A stretch of 64,000 bases of DNA from Martelella alba (GCF_006516955.1 NZ_VHLG01000004.1:372001-436000); one strand, 5' to 3'; shown: positions 45,164 to 55,426, numbered from the stretch's first letter. Notes: generated by a model from the sequence alone, not told the origin. Numbers and translations are program-made.

Positions 45164-46387
45164 ATGACGCATTTTCACAAGATCGCATTGACAGGCGTGG
45201 CACTGGCCGGCCTTGCAATCGCCGCTCCGGCCTTTGCCGATCCGGTCGATATTCAACTTTGGGCGGTAGACCGCGACGGTCAGCCGGCGCCGCAACTGGT
45301 TGACGAATTCAACAAGAGCCAGAGTGATATTCATGTTGAATACCGCCAGCTCCAGTTTTCCGATCTGCTGAGCGATGTCATGCGTGCCTACGCCATTGGC
45401 AAGGCGCCGGATATCTATGCCGTGGACGTTCCCTTCAACGCTATGATGGCCTCCAAGGGCGCACTTTACGACATGACCGATCTGGTCAAGAATTCCGATG
45501 TCCTCCATATCGACGACTATTATCCCGGTCCCGTCGCCTCGGCGACCTGGGACGGCGAGCTTTATGGTGTGCCGAAATCGACCAATACGATCGCCCTCTA
45601 CTACAATGAAGACATGTTCAAGGCTGCAGGCATCACCGAACCGCCGAAAACCTGGGACGCGCTGATTGCCGATGCTCAAAAGCTGACGGACAAGGACAAG
45701 GGCGTTTATGGCCTCGCCTTTTCAGCCGAGGCCACCGAGGAAGGCACCTTCCAGTTCCTGCCCTGGGTTCAGATGGCCGGAGGCAGCTGGCAAGATGTCA
45801 ATGGCGAGGGCGGCGTGAAGGCGTTGACCACCTGGAAGACCATTCTTGATGACGGGCTCGCCTCCCCGGACACGATCTCGCGAAGCCAATGGGATTCCAC
45901 CTCCACCTTTATCAGCGGCAACGCCGCCATGGCGATCTCCGGACCCTGGGAGCTGGATCGCATGGCCAAGGAAGCCAAGTTTGACTGGAAAGTCGCGCTG
46001 CTGCCGGTTCCGGAAGATGGGGCAGAGCGCTCTTCCGCCATGGGCGATTACAACTGGGTGATGTTCAAATCGACCAAGCACCCGAAGGAAGCCTTCAAGG
46101 TACTGGAATATCTCGCCTCGAAGGACCCGGAAATGTTCCAGCGTTTCGGCCAGCTGCCGCCGGAGGAAAATGTCGACATTCCCTCCACCGGCAATCCGAA
46201 TATGGATGAAGCGCTGAAAACCTTTCAGACGCAGTTGAAATACGCCCAGCCGCGCGGTCCCTCGCCGGAATGGCCTGCCGTTTCCAAGGCGATCCAGGAT
46301 GCGCTCCAGCAGGCGCTGACCGGGGCGAAAACCCCGCAGGCCGCCCTCGACCAGGCCCAGGCCAAGATCGACAAGGCTCTCAACTAA
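45164..46387 (+). CDS. Sugar ABC importer, periplasmic binding protein
   Basis: A 407-residue family 1 extracellular solute-binding protein. A Sec signal ends at APAFA-D near residue 25. The body has typical features: [83 protein letters not shown] and [16 protein letters not shown]. With the GH31 gene downstream, an alpha-linked oligosaccharide is the likely ligand. GGGAGGA lies before the ATG. It is the first gene of a five-gene operon. Confidence 0.93.
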   Translation: MTHFHKIALTGVALAGLAIAAPAFADPVDIQLWAVDRDGQPAPQLVDEFNKSQSDIHVEYRQLQFSDLLSDVMRAYAIGKAPDIYAVDVPFNAMMASKGALYDMTDLVKNSDVLHIDDYYPGPVASATWDGELYGVPKSTNTIALYYNEDMFKAAGITEPPKTWDALIADAQKLTDKDKGVYGLAFSAEATEEGTFQFLPWVQMAGGSWQDVNGEGGVKALTTWKTILDDGLASPDTISRSQWDSTSTFISGNAAMAISGPWELDRMAKEAKFDWKVALLPVPEDGAERSSAMGDYNWVMFKSTKHPKEAFKVLEYLASKDPEMFQRFGQLPPEENVDIPSTGNPNMDEALKTFQTQLKYAQPRGPSPEWPAVSKAIQDALQQALTGAKTPQAALDQAQAKIDKALN

Positions 46388-46486
46388 CCTCCCGGGACGT
46401 GACACACACGTCGATGACAGCCCGCACCCTGCACGGGGTGCGGGAGCGGACCGGCCTTGTCTTCGGCCCATAGGAGTTTCACCGCC

Positions 46487-47389
46487 ATGCGCAACCGAAT
46501 ATCGACATTATGGGACGGGCGCGGATTCGACCTCATTTTGATCGGCATACCGCTGATCTTTCTGATCGCCATCTCCGGCAGCGCCATTGTCTACAATGTC
46601 CTGATGAGCTTCCAGAGCGTTGACATGTTCAGCCTTGGCCAGCTCATTCGCCCCTTTGTCGGGCTCGACAACTACAAGCGGATCCTGTCGGATCCCCAGA
46701 CCTGGCCGATCTTCGGCAACACGCTGATTTTCGTGGTCGGATCGATCCTTGGCCAGTTTCTGCTTGGCCTCGGCCTCGCCCTCTTCTTCCAGCAGCGCTT
46801 TCCCGGCTCGACCTGGCTGCGCGGCCTTTTCCTCGTGTCATGGGTCATGCCCGGCCTTGTTGCCGGCGCAATCTGGAACTGGCTTCTGTCGGGTGATTTC
46901 GGCGTGATCAACTATTTTCTGATCAATCTCGGCATTATCGATCAGGCAATTTTCTGGCGCTCAAACCCTGATTTCGCCCTTTGGAGTGTGGTCGTTGCCA
47001 ATATCTGGCTTGGAACCTCCTTCAACATGATCCTGCTTTCCGTCGGCCTTGCTGGCATTCCGAAGGATCTTTATGAGGCAGCGGCACTTGATGGCGCCGG
47101 CCCGTTTCGCCGTTTCTACACCATCACCCTGCCGATGATGCGCGCGACGATCGGCGCACTTCTGTCGCTCGGCCTGATTTTCACCCTGCAGCAATTCGAC
47201 CTGTTTGCCTCGATCACCGATGGCGGGCCGAACAATGCCTCCAATGTTGCCCAATATTGGGCCTGGCAGCTGTCCTTCCAGGAATTTGATTTCGCTGGCG
47301 GTGCCACCGTCTCCGTCATGATGATCGTCATCGTGATCGCCGCTGCGATCTATTATGTCCGCTCGACGCGGCAGGAGGTTCGGGGATGA
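46487..47389 (+). CDS. Sugar ABC importer permease 1 (MalF/UgpA type)
   Basis: A 300-residue inner membrane protein with six hydrophobic helices and the cytoplasmic EAA coupling loop PKDLYEAAALDGAGPFRRFYTITLPMM. The start MRNRIS at 46487 follows TAGGAG; an upstream in-frame ATG has no site. Its stop overlaps the next ATG by 4 bp, so the two permeases are translationally coupled. Confidence 0.92.
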   Translation: MRNRISTLWDGRGFDLILIGIPLIFLIAISGSAIVYNVLMSFQSVDMFSLGQLIRPFVGLDNYKRILSDPQTWPIFGNTLIFVVGSILGQFLLGLGLALFFQQRFPGSTWLRGLFLVSWVMPGLVAGAIWNWLLSGDFGVINYFLINLGIIDQAIFWRSNPDFALWSVVVANIWLGTSFNMILLSVGLAGIPKDLYEAAALDGAGPFRRFYTITLPMMRATIGALLSLGLIFTLQQFDLFASITDGGPNNASNVAQYWAWQLSFQEFDFAGGATVSVMMIVIVIAAAIYYVRSTRQEVRG

Positions 47390-48216
47390 CCCATACCAGC
47401 CTTCGCAACACCATCCTGATCATCGGCGCCCTCCTCCTGGCAGTCATCTACCTGTTTCCGCTCTACTGGATGTATGTCACGGCGATCAAGACGTCTTCCG
47501 AAGCCTTTGCATCACCGCCGATTTTCATCCCCACCCATGCGCAATGGCACAATTTTGTTGATGTCTGGATCAGTCGCGGCATGGGGCGCTATCTGTGGAA
47601 CTCGTTCTACATCGCGACATGGTCCGTCGTGCTCATCGCCATTCTCGGCTCGGGTGCGGCCTATGTCCTGGCGCGCTACCGCAATCCCTGGATCGATATC
47701 GGACTGTTTCTGATCCTCATGCTGCAGGTTCTGCCGCCATCCTTGATGGTGACACCGATTTTCGTCGGCTTCTCGCAGCTCGGCATTCTCGACTATCCGC
47801 GCTTTGCCACCGTACTCGGCATCACCGCCAAGAGCATGCCCTTCTTCGTCGTGCTTGTCCGCGCCACCTTCATGAGCGTGCCGATGGAGCTTGAAGAAGC
47901 TGCCCTTGTCGATGGCAATTCCCGGATCGGCGCCTTCTTCCATATCGTCCTGCCGCTTGCCCGCAACGGCATCCTGGTCAGCGGCATCCTCATCTACATG
48001 CAGGCCTTCGGTGAATTCGTCTATTCCAAGACCTTCATTGCCGATGCCATCTACCAGCCGGCCAGCGTCGGACTGAACACCTTCATGGGCCCCAATACGG
48101 TCGAGTGGGACAAGATCATGGCCTATTCCTCAATCTATGTGACCCCCATTCTCGCCGTCTTCGTCCTTCTGCAGCGCAGAATCGTCTCCGGCCTGACTTC
48201 AGGAGCTTTGAAATGA
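47386..48216 (+). CDS. Sugar ABC importer permease 2 (MalG/UgpE type)
   Basis: A 276-residue membrane protein with about six helices (start TILIIGALLLAVIYLFPLYWM) and the EAA loop VPMELEEAALVDGNSRIGAFFHIVLPLARNG. It pairs with permease 1. CAGGAGG lies upstream of the ATG, which is inside the end of permease 1. It overlaps the ATPase start by 4 bp. Confidence 0.92.
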   Translation: MTHTSLRNTILIIGALLLAVIYLFPLYWMYVTAIKTSSEAFASPPIFIPTHAQWHNFVDVWISRGMGRYLWNSFYIATWSVVLIAILGSGAAYVLARYRNPWIDIGLFLILMLQVLPPSLMVTPIFVGFSQLGILDYPRFATVLGITAKSMPFFVVLVRATFMSVPMELEEAALVDGNSRIGAFFHIVLPLARNGILVSGILIYMQAFGEFVYSKTFIADAIYQPASVGLNTFMGPNTVEWDKIMAYSSIYVTPILAVFVLLQRRIVSGLTSGALK

Positions 48217-49280
48217 CAGCCCAGATCGAATTTGACGCGGTCGAGAAATATTACGGTCGCTACCACGCTCTGAAAAACATCAATCTCAGCATCGAAAAGG
48301 GTTCGTTCGTCGCCCTTGTCGGCCCGTCGGGCTGCGGCAAATCCACCCTTCTGCGTTCGCTCGCCGGGCTTGAAAAGATCAGCCATGGCGAAATCCGCAT
48401 CGCCGGGGCGCGCATGAATGAGGCACCGCCACGCCGCCGTGACATCGCCATGGTGTTCCAGTCCTATGCGCTTTATCCGCATATGACGGTGGAGGAAAAC
48501 CTCACCTATAGCCTCAGGACCCACGGGACGAAGAAGAAGGAGGCCCAGGCCAAGGCCCGCGCGGTTGCCGAAACGACCGGGCTTTCCAACCTCCTGACGC
48601 GCTATCCGCGTGAATTGTCGGGTGGCCAGCGCCAGCGCGTTGCCATGAGCCGGGCCATTATCCGCGACCCCAAGGCCTTTTTATTCGACGAACCGCTGTC
48701 GAATCTCGACGCCGCCCTGCGCGTCCATATGCGCAAGGAAATCCGCGGCCTGCATGACCGGCTTCATGCCACATCGGTCTATGTCACCCATGACCAGATC
48801 GAAGCCATGACCATGGCCGACAAGGTGGTGCTGATGCGCGCCGGTGAAATCGAGCAGCAGGGCGCGCCGCTTGAACTTTACGACAATCCCGTCAACCGTT
48901 TCGTGGCCGGCTTTGTCGGATCCCCGGCAATGAATTTCATTGCGGCAACGGTCGGTGATGACGGCCAGACGCTGAAGCTGGAGATCGCCGGTGGACAGAC
49001 GCTTGCCTATCCCGGACGCCTTGATGCCGGACGCCGCGTGACCGTCGGCCTCAGGCCTGAACATCTTATGCTGGTGCGTGAAGGTGAGGCACAGCTGAAA
49101 CTGAAACTGCGTCTTGCCGAGGCGACGGGTGCAACCACCTTCCTGTTTACTGACAGCGACCCGGAAGTCGCCATTGTCGTCAATGACCGGGAAAGCGTCA
49201 CCCCCGGCGCGACACTTAGCCTGCGGATCGATCCCGAACGCATTCACCTCTTTGACCAGGAGACCGGCGTCAGAATCTGA
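48213..49280 (+). CDS. Sugar ABC importer ATPase (UgpC/MsmK type)
   Basis: A 355-residue cytoplasmic ATPase. Walker A is GPSGCGKST near residue 39, Q-loop MVFQSYALYPHMTV, signature LSGGQRQRVAMSRA, Walker B AFLFDEPLSNLDAAL and H-loop VYVTHDQIEAMTMAD. A C-terminal TOBE/OB regulatory region starts near residue 240 and includes VGLRPEHLML. The start at 48213 has GGAG upstream and overlaps the permease stop. Confidence 0.93.
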   Translation: MTAQIEFDAVEKYYGRYHALKNINLSIEKGSFVALVGPSGCGKSTLLRSLAGLEKISHGEIRIAGARMNEAPPRRRDIAMVFQSYALYPHMTVEENLTYSLRTHGTKKKEAQAKARAVAETTGLSNLLTRYPRELSGGQRQRVAMSRAIIRDPKAFLFDEPLSNLDAALRVHMRKEIRGLHDRLHATSVYVTHDQIEAMTMADKVVLMRAGEIEQQGAPLELYDNPVNRFVAGFVGSPAMNFIAATVGDDGQTLKLEIAGGQTLAYPGRLDAGRRVTVGLRPEHLMLVREGEAQLKLKLRLAEATGATTFLFTDSDPEVAIVVNDRESVTPGATLSLRIDPERIHLFDQETGVRI

Positions 49281-49364
49281 CGCCCTGGCCGTTGCGCAGC
49301 CAGGTCTTTGCGACGGGGATGGCCGCAAACCTCCGGCTGCATGAGGATACAAGGAACGAACACG

Positions 49365-51686
49365 ATGAAATTTGCTGATGGAAACTGGCAGGTGCCAGAC
49401 AGTCTCGACCTGATGCATCCGGTCGATTTCTACGAGGCCGAGGAGCGCGACGATACGCTCATTGTCTACGCCTCAGCCTGGCCGCTTGCAGAACGTGCCG
49501 CCCAGATCAACGCCCGGCTCTTCACCATGCGCTTCTTCTCGCCGATGGAAGGGATCATCGGCGTTCGCACCGAGCACTTTCGCGGCGGCCTTGACCGCAG
49601 CCCGAAATATGCGCTCAGCCATGATGAAGGCTTTGCGCCGAAAATCGCGATCGGCGACGAATATGTGTCGCTGACCTCCGGCAGCCTCACCGTCCGCATC
49701 AGGACGAAGGGTCCCTGGCGGCTTGATTTCCTGCGTGACGGCAAGATCATTTCCGGCAGCGACTACAAGGCTGGCGGCTATGCTGTCGACCATGACGACA
49801 ACGATCGCAAGCATGTATTCGAACGGCTCGATCTGGGGGTTGGCAGCCTGGTTTACGGCCTTGGCGAGCGGTTCACCAATTTCGTGAAAAACGGCCAGAG
49901 CGTCGAGATGTGGAACCGCGATGGCGGCGCCAATACCGAGCAGGCCTACAAGAATATTCCTTTCTTTCTCACCAATCGCGGCTGGGGCGTGTTCGTTAAT
50001 CACACCGGCCGGGTCGAATTCGAAATCGGTTCGGAGAAGGTCTCGAAAGCACAGTTTTCCGTGCCAGGCGAGGCGTTGGAATATTTCATGATCGACGGCC
50101 CGGACCCGAAGGCCGTCATTGACCGTTATACACGCCTTACCGGACGGCCCGCCCTGCCGAAGCAATGGTCCTTCGGCCTGTGGCTGACCACCTCCTTCAC
50201 CACCGAATATGACGAGGCAACCGTTACCGGCTTTCTCGACGGCATGAAGGCGCGTGACATTCCCCTGCATGTCTTCCATTTCGACTGCTTCTGGATGCGC
50301 GGTCTGCACTGGTGTGACTTCGAGTGGGACCCGAAGACCTTCCCCGACCCGGAAGAGATGCTGGCCCGTTACAAGGCGCGCGGCCTTCACATCTGCGCCT
50401 GGATCAATCCCTATATCGCCCAGCGTTCACGCCTGTTCGATGAAGGCAGAGAACATGGCTATCTGTTGAAGAAACCGGATGGATCCGTCTGGCAATGGGA
50501 TATGTGGCAGCCGGGACAGGCCGTGGTTGACTTCACCAATCCGGAGGCCTGCGACTGGTACGCCTCCTATCTGAAAGCCCTGGTGGCCCAGGGTGTCGAC
50601 TGCTTCAAGACCGATTTCGGTGAACGCATCCCCGTCGACGTTGCCTATCATGACGGCTCCGACCCGGAGGAAATGCATAATTACTACACCCACCTCTACA
50701 ACAAATGCGTCTATGACGCCCTGGAAGAAACCAAGGGCAAGGGTGAGGCTGTGCTGTTTGCCCGCTCGGCGACCGCCGGCGGTCAGCAATTCCCGGTTCA
50801 CTGGGGTGGTGACTGCTATTCCGACTTCGATTCCATGGCCGAAACCCTGCGCGGAGGACTGTCACTCGGCCTTTGCGGCTTCGGTTTCTGGAGCCATGAT
50901 ATTGGCGGCTTTGAAGCAACGGCTGAAGCCGATGTCTACAAGCGCTGGTGCGCCTTTGGACTGCTTTCAAGCCATTCGCGCCTGCATGGCTCCAAATCCT
51001 ACCGCGTGCCGTGGCTCTATGACGACGAAGCTGTCGATGTGCTGCGCTTCTTCACCAAGCTGAAACTCTCACTGATGCCGACCATTTATGAGGCTGCGGT
51101 CGAAGCGCCGAAAACAGGACTGCCGGTGATGCGGGCCATGATGCTGGAATTTCCCGGCGACCGGGCCTGCGATCCGCTCGACCGGCAATATATGCTGGGT
51201 GAAAAACTGCTGGTGGCCCCGGTTCTCAATCATTCAGGCGATGTCGAATATTATTTGCCGAAGGGGCAATGGACCCACCTCCTCAGCAACGAGGTGGTCG
51301 AAGGCGGCAGCTGGCGGCTGGATCATTACAGCTTCATGAGCCTGCCGCTCTTTGTCCGGCCAAACAGCCTGATCACATGGGGCGGCCGCGACGACGTGCC
51401 CGACTATGACTATGCCGAGGGGGCGACATTCGCGCTCTATGCCCTTGAGGACGGCAAAAGCGCAACAGCGACAATCTATGCCGAAGGCGGCGGAATTGCC
51501 CAGTCCATCACGATCGACCGCAAGGGCAGGACTCTGACCGTGACAGCCAGCGACGGGACCCGCCCGTGGCGTCTCCGCCTGCAGAATATCACAGCCGTTG
51601 CCGCCGTTGGCGCCGGCATTTCACAAACGGCGGAGGCAGAGGGGCTTCTCCTTGAAGGGAGCGGAGATACGGTCATCACGCTCTGA
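49365..51686 (+). CDS. yicI: Alpha-xylosidase / alpha-glucosidase, GH31 (YicI-like)
   Basis: A 773-residue glycoside hydrolase of family 31 that would release terminal alpha-linked xylose or glucose from imported oligosaccharides such as isoprimeverose. Motifs are VYGLGERFTNF, PKQWSFGLWLTTSF, HVFHFDCFWMRG, the catalytic nucleophile Asp in CFKTDFGERIPVD and the acid/base region HWGGDCYSDFDSM, with FWSHDIGGFE and SHSRLHGSKSYRVPW. No signal peptide, so it acts in the cytoplasm after import. AAGGA precedes ATG 49365. Last gene of the LacI-controlled operon; copy C of the terminator element follows. Confidence 0.9.
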   Translation: MKFADGNWQVPDSLDLMHPVDFYEAEERDDTLIVYASAWPLAERAAQINARLFTMRFFSPMEGIIGVRTEHFRGGLDRSPKYALSHDEGFAPKIAIGDEYVSLTSGSLTVRIRTKGPWRLDFLRDGKIISGSDYKAGGYAVDHDDNDRKHVFERLDLGVGSLVYGLGERFTNFVKNGQSVEMWNRDGGANTEQAYKNIPFFLTNRGWGVFVNHTGRVEFEIGSEKVSKAQFSVPGEALEYFMIDGPDPKAVIDRYTRLTGRPALPKQWSFGLWLTTSFTTEYDEATVTGFLDGMKARDIPLHVFHFDCFWMRGLHWCDFEWDPKTFPDPEEMLARYKARGLHICAWINPYIAQRSRLFDEGREHGYLLKKPDGSVWQWDMWQPGQAVVDFTNPEACDWYASYLKALVAQGVDCFKTDFGERIPVDVAYHDGSDPEEMHNYYTHLYNKCVYDALEETKGKGEAVLFARSATAGGQQFPVHWGGDCYSDFDSMAETLRGGLSLGLCGFGFWSHDIGGFEATAEADVYKRWCAFGLLSSHSRLHGSKSYRVPWLYDDEAVDVLRFFTKLKLSLMPTIYEAAVEAPKTGLPVMRAMMLEFPGDRACDPLDRQYMLGEKLLVAPVLNHSGDVEYYLPKGQWTHLLSNEVVEGGSWRLDHYSFMSLPLFVRPNSLITWGGRDDVPDYDYAEGATFALYALEDGKSATATIYAEGGGIAQSITIDRKGRTLTVTASDGTRPWRLRLQNITAVAAVGAGISQTAEAEGLLLEGSGDTVITL

Positions 51687-51711
51687 GCCTCAACAACAGG
51701 AATGCAACAAA

Positions 51712-51732
51712 GGGGCGGGAAATGCCCGCCCC
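51712..51732 (+). terminator. Gene-proximal terminator hairpin of the yicI operon (copy 1)
   Basis: An 8-bp stem GGGGCGGG / CCCGCCCC with loop AAATG lies 25 nt past the stop and is followed by TCAG. Its 16-bp centre (51715-51730) recurs exactly at 51940-51955. Confidence 0.72.
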
Positions 51733-51936
51733 TCAGACTGTTGAGAAAGCGTTCCATTCCCCACTGGCGTCATATCTGTGCCTGACACAGATATCCAGCC
51801 GCCGTGCGTCTGCACGGCGAAAGATTGTTATAATCCAAGACCTTGAAGCGCCTGGATCCCCGTGACGAGCACGGGGATGACGATGGAGGGGCCCAACCTC
51901 AAACAGGCAATCTGAATGACTTTGTCAGCAAATTGA
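51733..51936 (-). mobile_element. Terminator-associated MITE-like repeat, copy C (diverged)
   Basis: A 204-bp element, same orientation as copy B. Its right end on the other strand reads TCAATTTGCTGACAAAG, close to the other copies; its left end TCAGACTGTTGAGAAAG is diverged. Palindromes lie at 51769-51797 and 51853-51881. The first carries paired changes relative to copies A and B (ATATCTGTG / CACAGATAT in place of ATGCCTGTG / CACAGGCAT), so pairing is kept. Flanked by two copies of the yicI hairpin. Confidence 0.75.
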
Positions 51937-51960
51937 GGAGCGGGAAATGCCCGCCTCTTT
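51937..51960 (+). terminator. Distal duplicate of the yicI terminator hairpin
   Basis: GCGGG / CCCGC stem (51940-51944 with 51950-51954) sharing 16 bp with 51715-51730, followed by a short T-run (CTCTTTG). Confidence 0.65.
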
Positions 51961-51986
51961 GCCATTTTCCGGTCGCATGCAGTCCC

Positions 51987-52442
51987 TCAACTTCCGGGGC
52001 AGGGATAGGGTGTCTTGCGGCCACCGTCATAGCTAACGGCAAGCCCCTTGAGCAGCAGCGTACTGGACAGATTGCTGCGGTCGGTCAAAGTAACGTCGGC
52101 GACCACGCGGCCGAAATATTTGTCGCCGGAAATCTTTTCAAGCTCCACCTCATCACCGTCATGGACCAGAGAAGCCACCATGTCGCGTGCCTCACCCGCT
52201 GCGCGCCGCTCATCGGCACAGGAGGAATGCAGCTCCGGCGTATCAATGCCGCGCAGACGCACATAGGTCTCGATAATCTGTCCCGGCCAGGGCCGCGCGT
52301 GAACCAGGATCGTGTCGCCATCAACGATGCGAACCACCTCGGCCCGAACAGGACCGCTAAAGACATCCTGCGCTGCCGATACCGACTCGGCAGCGGCAAG
52401 GACGGGAAAAACCAGCAAGGGGATCAGACTCAGACGTTTCAT
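51987..52442 (-). CDS. Exported thermonuclease (SNase-like) family protein
   Basis: A 151-residue protein with a Sec signal (LSLIPLLVFPVLAAAESVSA, cleavage near residue 23) and a staphylococcal nuclease fold: VVRIVDGDTILVHARPW, VRLRGIDTPEL with the catalytic Arg-Asp pair, CADERRAAGEARDMVASL, KYFGRVVADVTL and LLLKGLAVSY. Two cysteines in the middle and one near the C-terminus may form disulfides. It probably acts in the periplasm; substrate, DNA or RNA, is unclear. It is monocistronic, downstream of the SDHAF4-like gene. Confidence 0.87.
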   Translation of the reverse strand: MKRLSLIPLLVFPVLAAAESVSAAQDVFSGPVRAEVVRIVDGDTILVHARPWPGQIIETYVRLRGIDTPELHSSCADERRAAGEARDMVASLVHDGDEVELEKISGDKYFGRVVADVTLTDRSNLSSTLLLKGLAVSYDGGRKTPYPCPGS

Positions 52443-52521
52443 GACAAGGAATATATTCCTTGTTTTGCAGTACCGTCAATGGGATTTATTTCCCAATGTG
52501 GTTAATATTTTCCTAATATGA

Positions 52522-52812
52522 TCAGAAATCTATGGCCCGACCCTTGATTTCCCAATCGCCGAAACGGGCAGGATCAAGGCCACCGCGTCCGCCGACTTCC
52601 TTCGGCCGGGCAGCCTTCTGTTCGGCGGCGCGTCTTTCCTCGGCTTCTGCGAGCGCGCGTTTGGCGGCGTCCGGCAGGCGTTCGCGGCGCTCCTCATAGG
52701 TCTCCTCAGCCACAGGCATGTCATTGCCTGCAGTGAGAGCCGCCAGCGCAGCCACATCGGGCGCACCGGCTTCAGAGCCAGGCTGCTCGGTCTCTTTCTC
52801 GTTTTCCTGCAT
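52522..52812 (-). CDS. DUF1674 protein, succinate dehydrogenase assembly factor 4-like
   Basis: A 96-residue protein with an acidic, Ala/Glu-rich, probably disordered N-terminus, then a charged helix (RRERLPDAAKRALAEAEERRA). It ends in the DUF1674 signature EVGGRGGLDPARFGDWEIKGRAIDF, including the invariant GGxGxxxPxRYGDWE-type block. The family (SDHAF4) binds flavinylated SdhA during assembly of succinate dehydrogenase. ATG 52812 is chosen because GAAAGGTG is 7 nt upstream; the frame continues 15 codons without a site. It is divergent from htpX. Confidence 0.88.
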   Translation of the reverse strand: MQENEKETEQPGSEAGAPDVAALAALTAGNDMPVAEETYEERRERLPDAAKRALAEAEERRAAEQKAARPKEVGGRGGLDPARFGDWEIKGRAIDF

Positions 52813-52946
52813 GAAACGCACCTTTCCGAAAGGTAACAGATAAGACCGGCCTGACATTATTGATCTGGCAGCCTTCGTAGACCATCTATATAGAACAACG
52901 CAGCTCAGGGCGTAAACCGCCTTGCGACCGAACCACGGAGACCTTG

Positions 52947-53954
52947 ATGAATCTGGTGCGAACGGCCATGCTACTGGCCTTCATGACGGCCCTTTTCATG
53001 GCGATCGGATATATGATCGGCGGACAGAGCGGTATGTTGATCGCGCTCGTCATCGCTGCTGGCATGAATGTCTTTTCCTACTGGAATTCTGACAAGATGG
53101 TGCTGCGCATGTATTCGGCCCGCGAGGTCAATGCCCAGACAGCACCGGATTATTACAACATGGTGGCTGAATTGACGCAGCGCGCCGGCCTGCCCATGCC
53201 GAAGGTCTATCTCTACGACAATCCACAGCCCAATGCCTTTGCCACCGGCAGAAACCCGCAAAACGCTGCCGTTGCAGCTTCCACCGGCATTTTGCAGATC
53301 CTCTCGCGCGAAGAACTCGCCGGGGTGATGGCACATGAGCTTTCCCATGTTCAGCACCGCGACACGCTGACCATGACGATCACGGCAACGCTTGCCGGTG
53401 CGATCTCGATGCTGGGACATTTCGCCTTCTTCTTCGGCGGTGCAAGGCGCGACAACAACAATCCCTTCGGCTTTGTCGGTGTGCTGCTGGCGATGATCGT
53501 GGCGCCGATGGCGGCCGCCGTGGTTCAGATGGCGATCAGCCGAACCCGCGAATATGCCGCTGACAAGCGCGGCGGCGAGATCTGCGGCAACCCGCTCTGG
53601 CTTGCCTCGGCGCTGCAGAAGATCGCCCATGGCAATGCCGTGGTCCACAACCCGCAGGCCGAGCGCAATCCGGCAACCGCCCATATGTTCATCATCAATC
53701 CGCTGGCTGGCGGTGGCCGGGACAATCTTTTCTCTACCCATCCCGATACCGGCAACCGGATCGCCGCGCTGACAGAACAGGCCCGCGCCATGGGCATTAC
53801 CGGCATGTCTTCTTCAGCCATGTCTTCCAATGGGCCAATGCCCGAACCCTCCCCCATGGTCGAACCCGGCCGGGCAACGCGCGCCTCGCGCTCCGTGCCC
53901 ACGACCGGCCGCGGCAAGGATGGTGAACCACCGTTCAAGGGGCCGTGGTCGTGA
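52947..53954 (+). CDS. htpX: Membrane zinc metalloprotease HtpX
   Basis: An M48-family protease that degrades misfolded inner-membrane proteins, 335 residues. Two N-terminal hydrophobic helices ([19 protein letters not shown] and [18 protein letters not shown]) precede the zinc motif [14 protein letters not shown]. Two further hydrophobic stretches follow, then the ligand Glu region [15 protein letters not shown] and [26 protein letters not shown] long Ser/Pro-rich tail replaces the usual C-terminus. A TTG precedes the ATG; ATG 52947 is preferred. Its stop overlaps the rsmB start. Confidence 0.93.
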   Translation: MNLVRTAMLLAFMTALFMAIGYMIGGQSGMLIALVIAAGMNVFSYWNSDKMVLRMYSAREVNAQTAPDYYNMVAELTQRAGLPMPKVYLYDNPQPNAFATGRNPQNAAVAASTGILQILSREELAGVMAHELSHVQHRDTLTMTITATLAGAISMLGHFAFFFGGARRDNNNPFGFVGVLLAMIVAPMAAAVVQMAISRTREYAADKRGGEICGNPLWLASALQKIAHGNAVVHNPQAERNPATAHMFIINPLAGGGRDNLFSTHPDTGNRIAALTEQARAMGITGMSSSAMSSNGPMPEPSPMVEPGRATRASRSVPTTGRGKDGEPPFKGPWS

Positions 53955-55330
53955 GTGCCGAACAGATGAAAAAAGCCAAGGGCGGCCGTAAACCCGCTTC
54001 ACCTGAGGCAGAACCCCGGCCGGAACTGAAGCCCGGCTTTGGCGTCCGCGCCGCAGCTTCGAAGATCCTTTCAGCCGTTGTCGACCGCAAGGTGCCGCTT
54101 GATGGCATGCTCGATGTCGATCACGGCAACGCCGCCTATCTGGCGCTTACCGGTCCCGACCGGGCGCTCGCCCGGATGATCATCACCACAGTACTGCGCC
54201 ACAAACCGCAGATCGATGCCGCCATTGACGGGCTTCTGGAGCGCCCGCTGCCCTCCGGCGCGCGCGCGCTGTCCCATGTGCTGAGCGTAGCCGCCGCACA
54301 GATCCTCTATCTCGATGTGCCCGATCATGCAGCGGTCGATATTGCCGTGGAACAGGCTGGTGCCGATCCCCGCAACCGTCGCTTTGCCGGCCTGGTCAAC
54401 GCCGTCCTGCGGCGACTGTCACGGCAGAAGGACCGTATTCTGACCCGCATCGCCGATGTTCCGGCCATGCCGCAATGGTTCTACGACCGGCTGGTTGCCG
54501 TCTATGGGGAGAATGATGCTGCCATCATCGCCGATGCGCAGCTGACCCCGCCGACCATCGACCTTTCCGTCAAATCAGATGCTGAAGGCTGGGCCGAAAA
54601 ACTCGGCGGCACCGTCCTTCCGGGCGGCACTGTCCGGCTGGCAACGATTTCCGCGCCCGTACCGCAATTGCCCGGTTATGAGGAAGGCGAATGGTGGGTG
54701 CAGGATGCCGCAGCGGCCATTCCCGCCCGGCTGTTCGGGGATCTCTCTGGAAAACGCGTGATCGATCTTTGTGCCGCACCCGGCGGAAAGACCGCCCAAT
54801 TGATCCAGCAGGGCGGCGAAGTGACGGCGCTCGAACGCTCGAAGAACCGGCTGAAGCGGCTCAATGAAAATCTTGACCGGCTGAAGCTTTCTGCGATCAC
54901 GGAAGCTGCCGATATGCTCGACTATAAGCCGGATGCCCTGTTCGACTGCGCCCTTCTCGATGCCCCATGCTCATCGACCGGCACAACCCGCCGTCACCCC
55001 GATGTTCTGTGGACAAAGGACGACGCTGATATCGAAAAGCTGGCCGAGGTGCAGTTCACCATGGTCATGGCCGCGCTCAAGCTGATCCGGCCCGGCGGTA
55101 TGCTGATCTTTTCCAACTGCTCGCTCGATCCGCGCGAAGGTGAAAATGTCACCGCGCGCGCCATCGCTGAAGGTGCGGTGCAGATTGCCTTTCCTGAAGA
55201 CGGCCGTGCCGGCCTTGAGACACTTCTCAATGAAACCGGTGCGATCCGCACAACACCGGCATCACGGCTGGGAAATGCAGCGGAAGCTGCGCTTGACGGC
55301 TTTTACGCCGTTGCTCTTACCCGTAACTGA
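53951..55330 (+). CDS. rsmB: 16S rRNA m5C967 methyltransferase (RsmB/Sun-like)
   Basis: A 459-residue SAM-dependent methyltransferase. An N-terminal NusB-like domain ([23 protein letters not shown]) precedes the catalytic domain with motif [21 protein letters not shown], motif [22 protein letters not shown] and the second catalytic Cys in [14 protein letters not shown]. The start is uncertain: GTG 53951 overlaps the htpX stop (GTGA), while ATG 53966 is also in frame. It is the middle gene of an htpX-rsmB unit and is followed, after 96 bp, by the heparinase-like gene. Confidence 0.92.
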   Translation: MSAEQMKKAKGGRKPASPEAEPRPELKPGFGVRAAASKILSAVVDRKVPLDGMLDVDHGNAAYLALTGPDRALARMIITTVLRHKPQIDAAIDGLLERPLPSGARALSHVLSVAAAQILYLDVPDHAAVDIAVEQAGADPRNRRFAGLVNAVLRRLSRQKDRILTRIADVPAMPQWFYDRLVAVYGENDAAIIADAQLTPPTIDLSVKSDAEGWAEKLGGTVLPGGTVRLATISAPVPQLPGYEEGEWWVQDAAAAIPARLFGDLSGKRVIDLCAAPGGKTAQLIQQGGEVTALERSKNRLKRLNENLDRLKLSAITEAADMLDYKPDALFDCALLDAPCSSTGTTRRHPDVLWTKDDADIEKLAEVQFTMVMAALKLIRPGGMLIFSNCSLDPREGENVTARAIAEGAVQIAFPEDGRAGLETLLNETGAIRTTPASRLGNAAEAALDGFYAVALTRN

Positions 55331-55426
55331 TATAATCTGTTAACCTCTTGTTTGGACGGTTGCTTTAGTCCAGAAGGGATTTTCGGAACGGCTTCGCGTT
55401 CCGCATAAGAACGATAATAATCAGGG

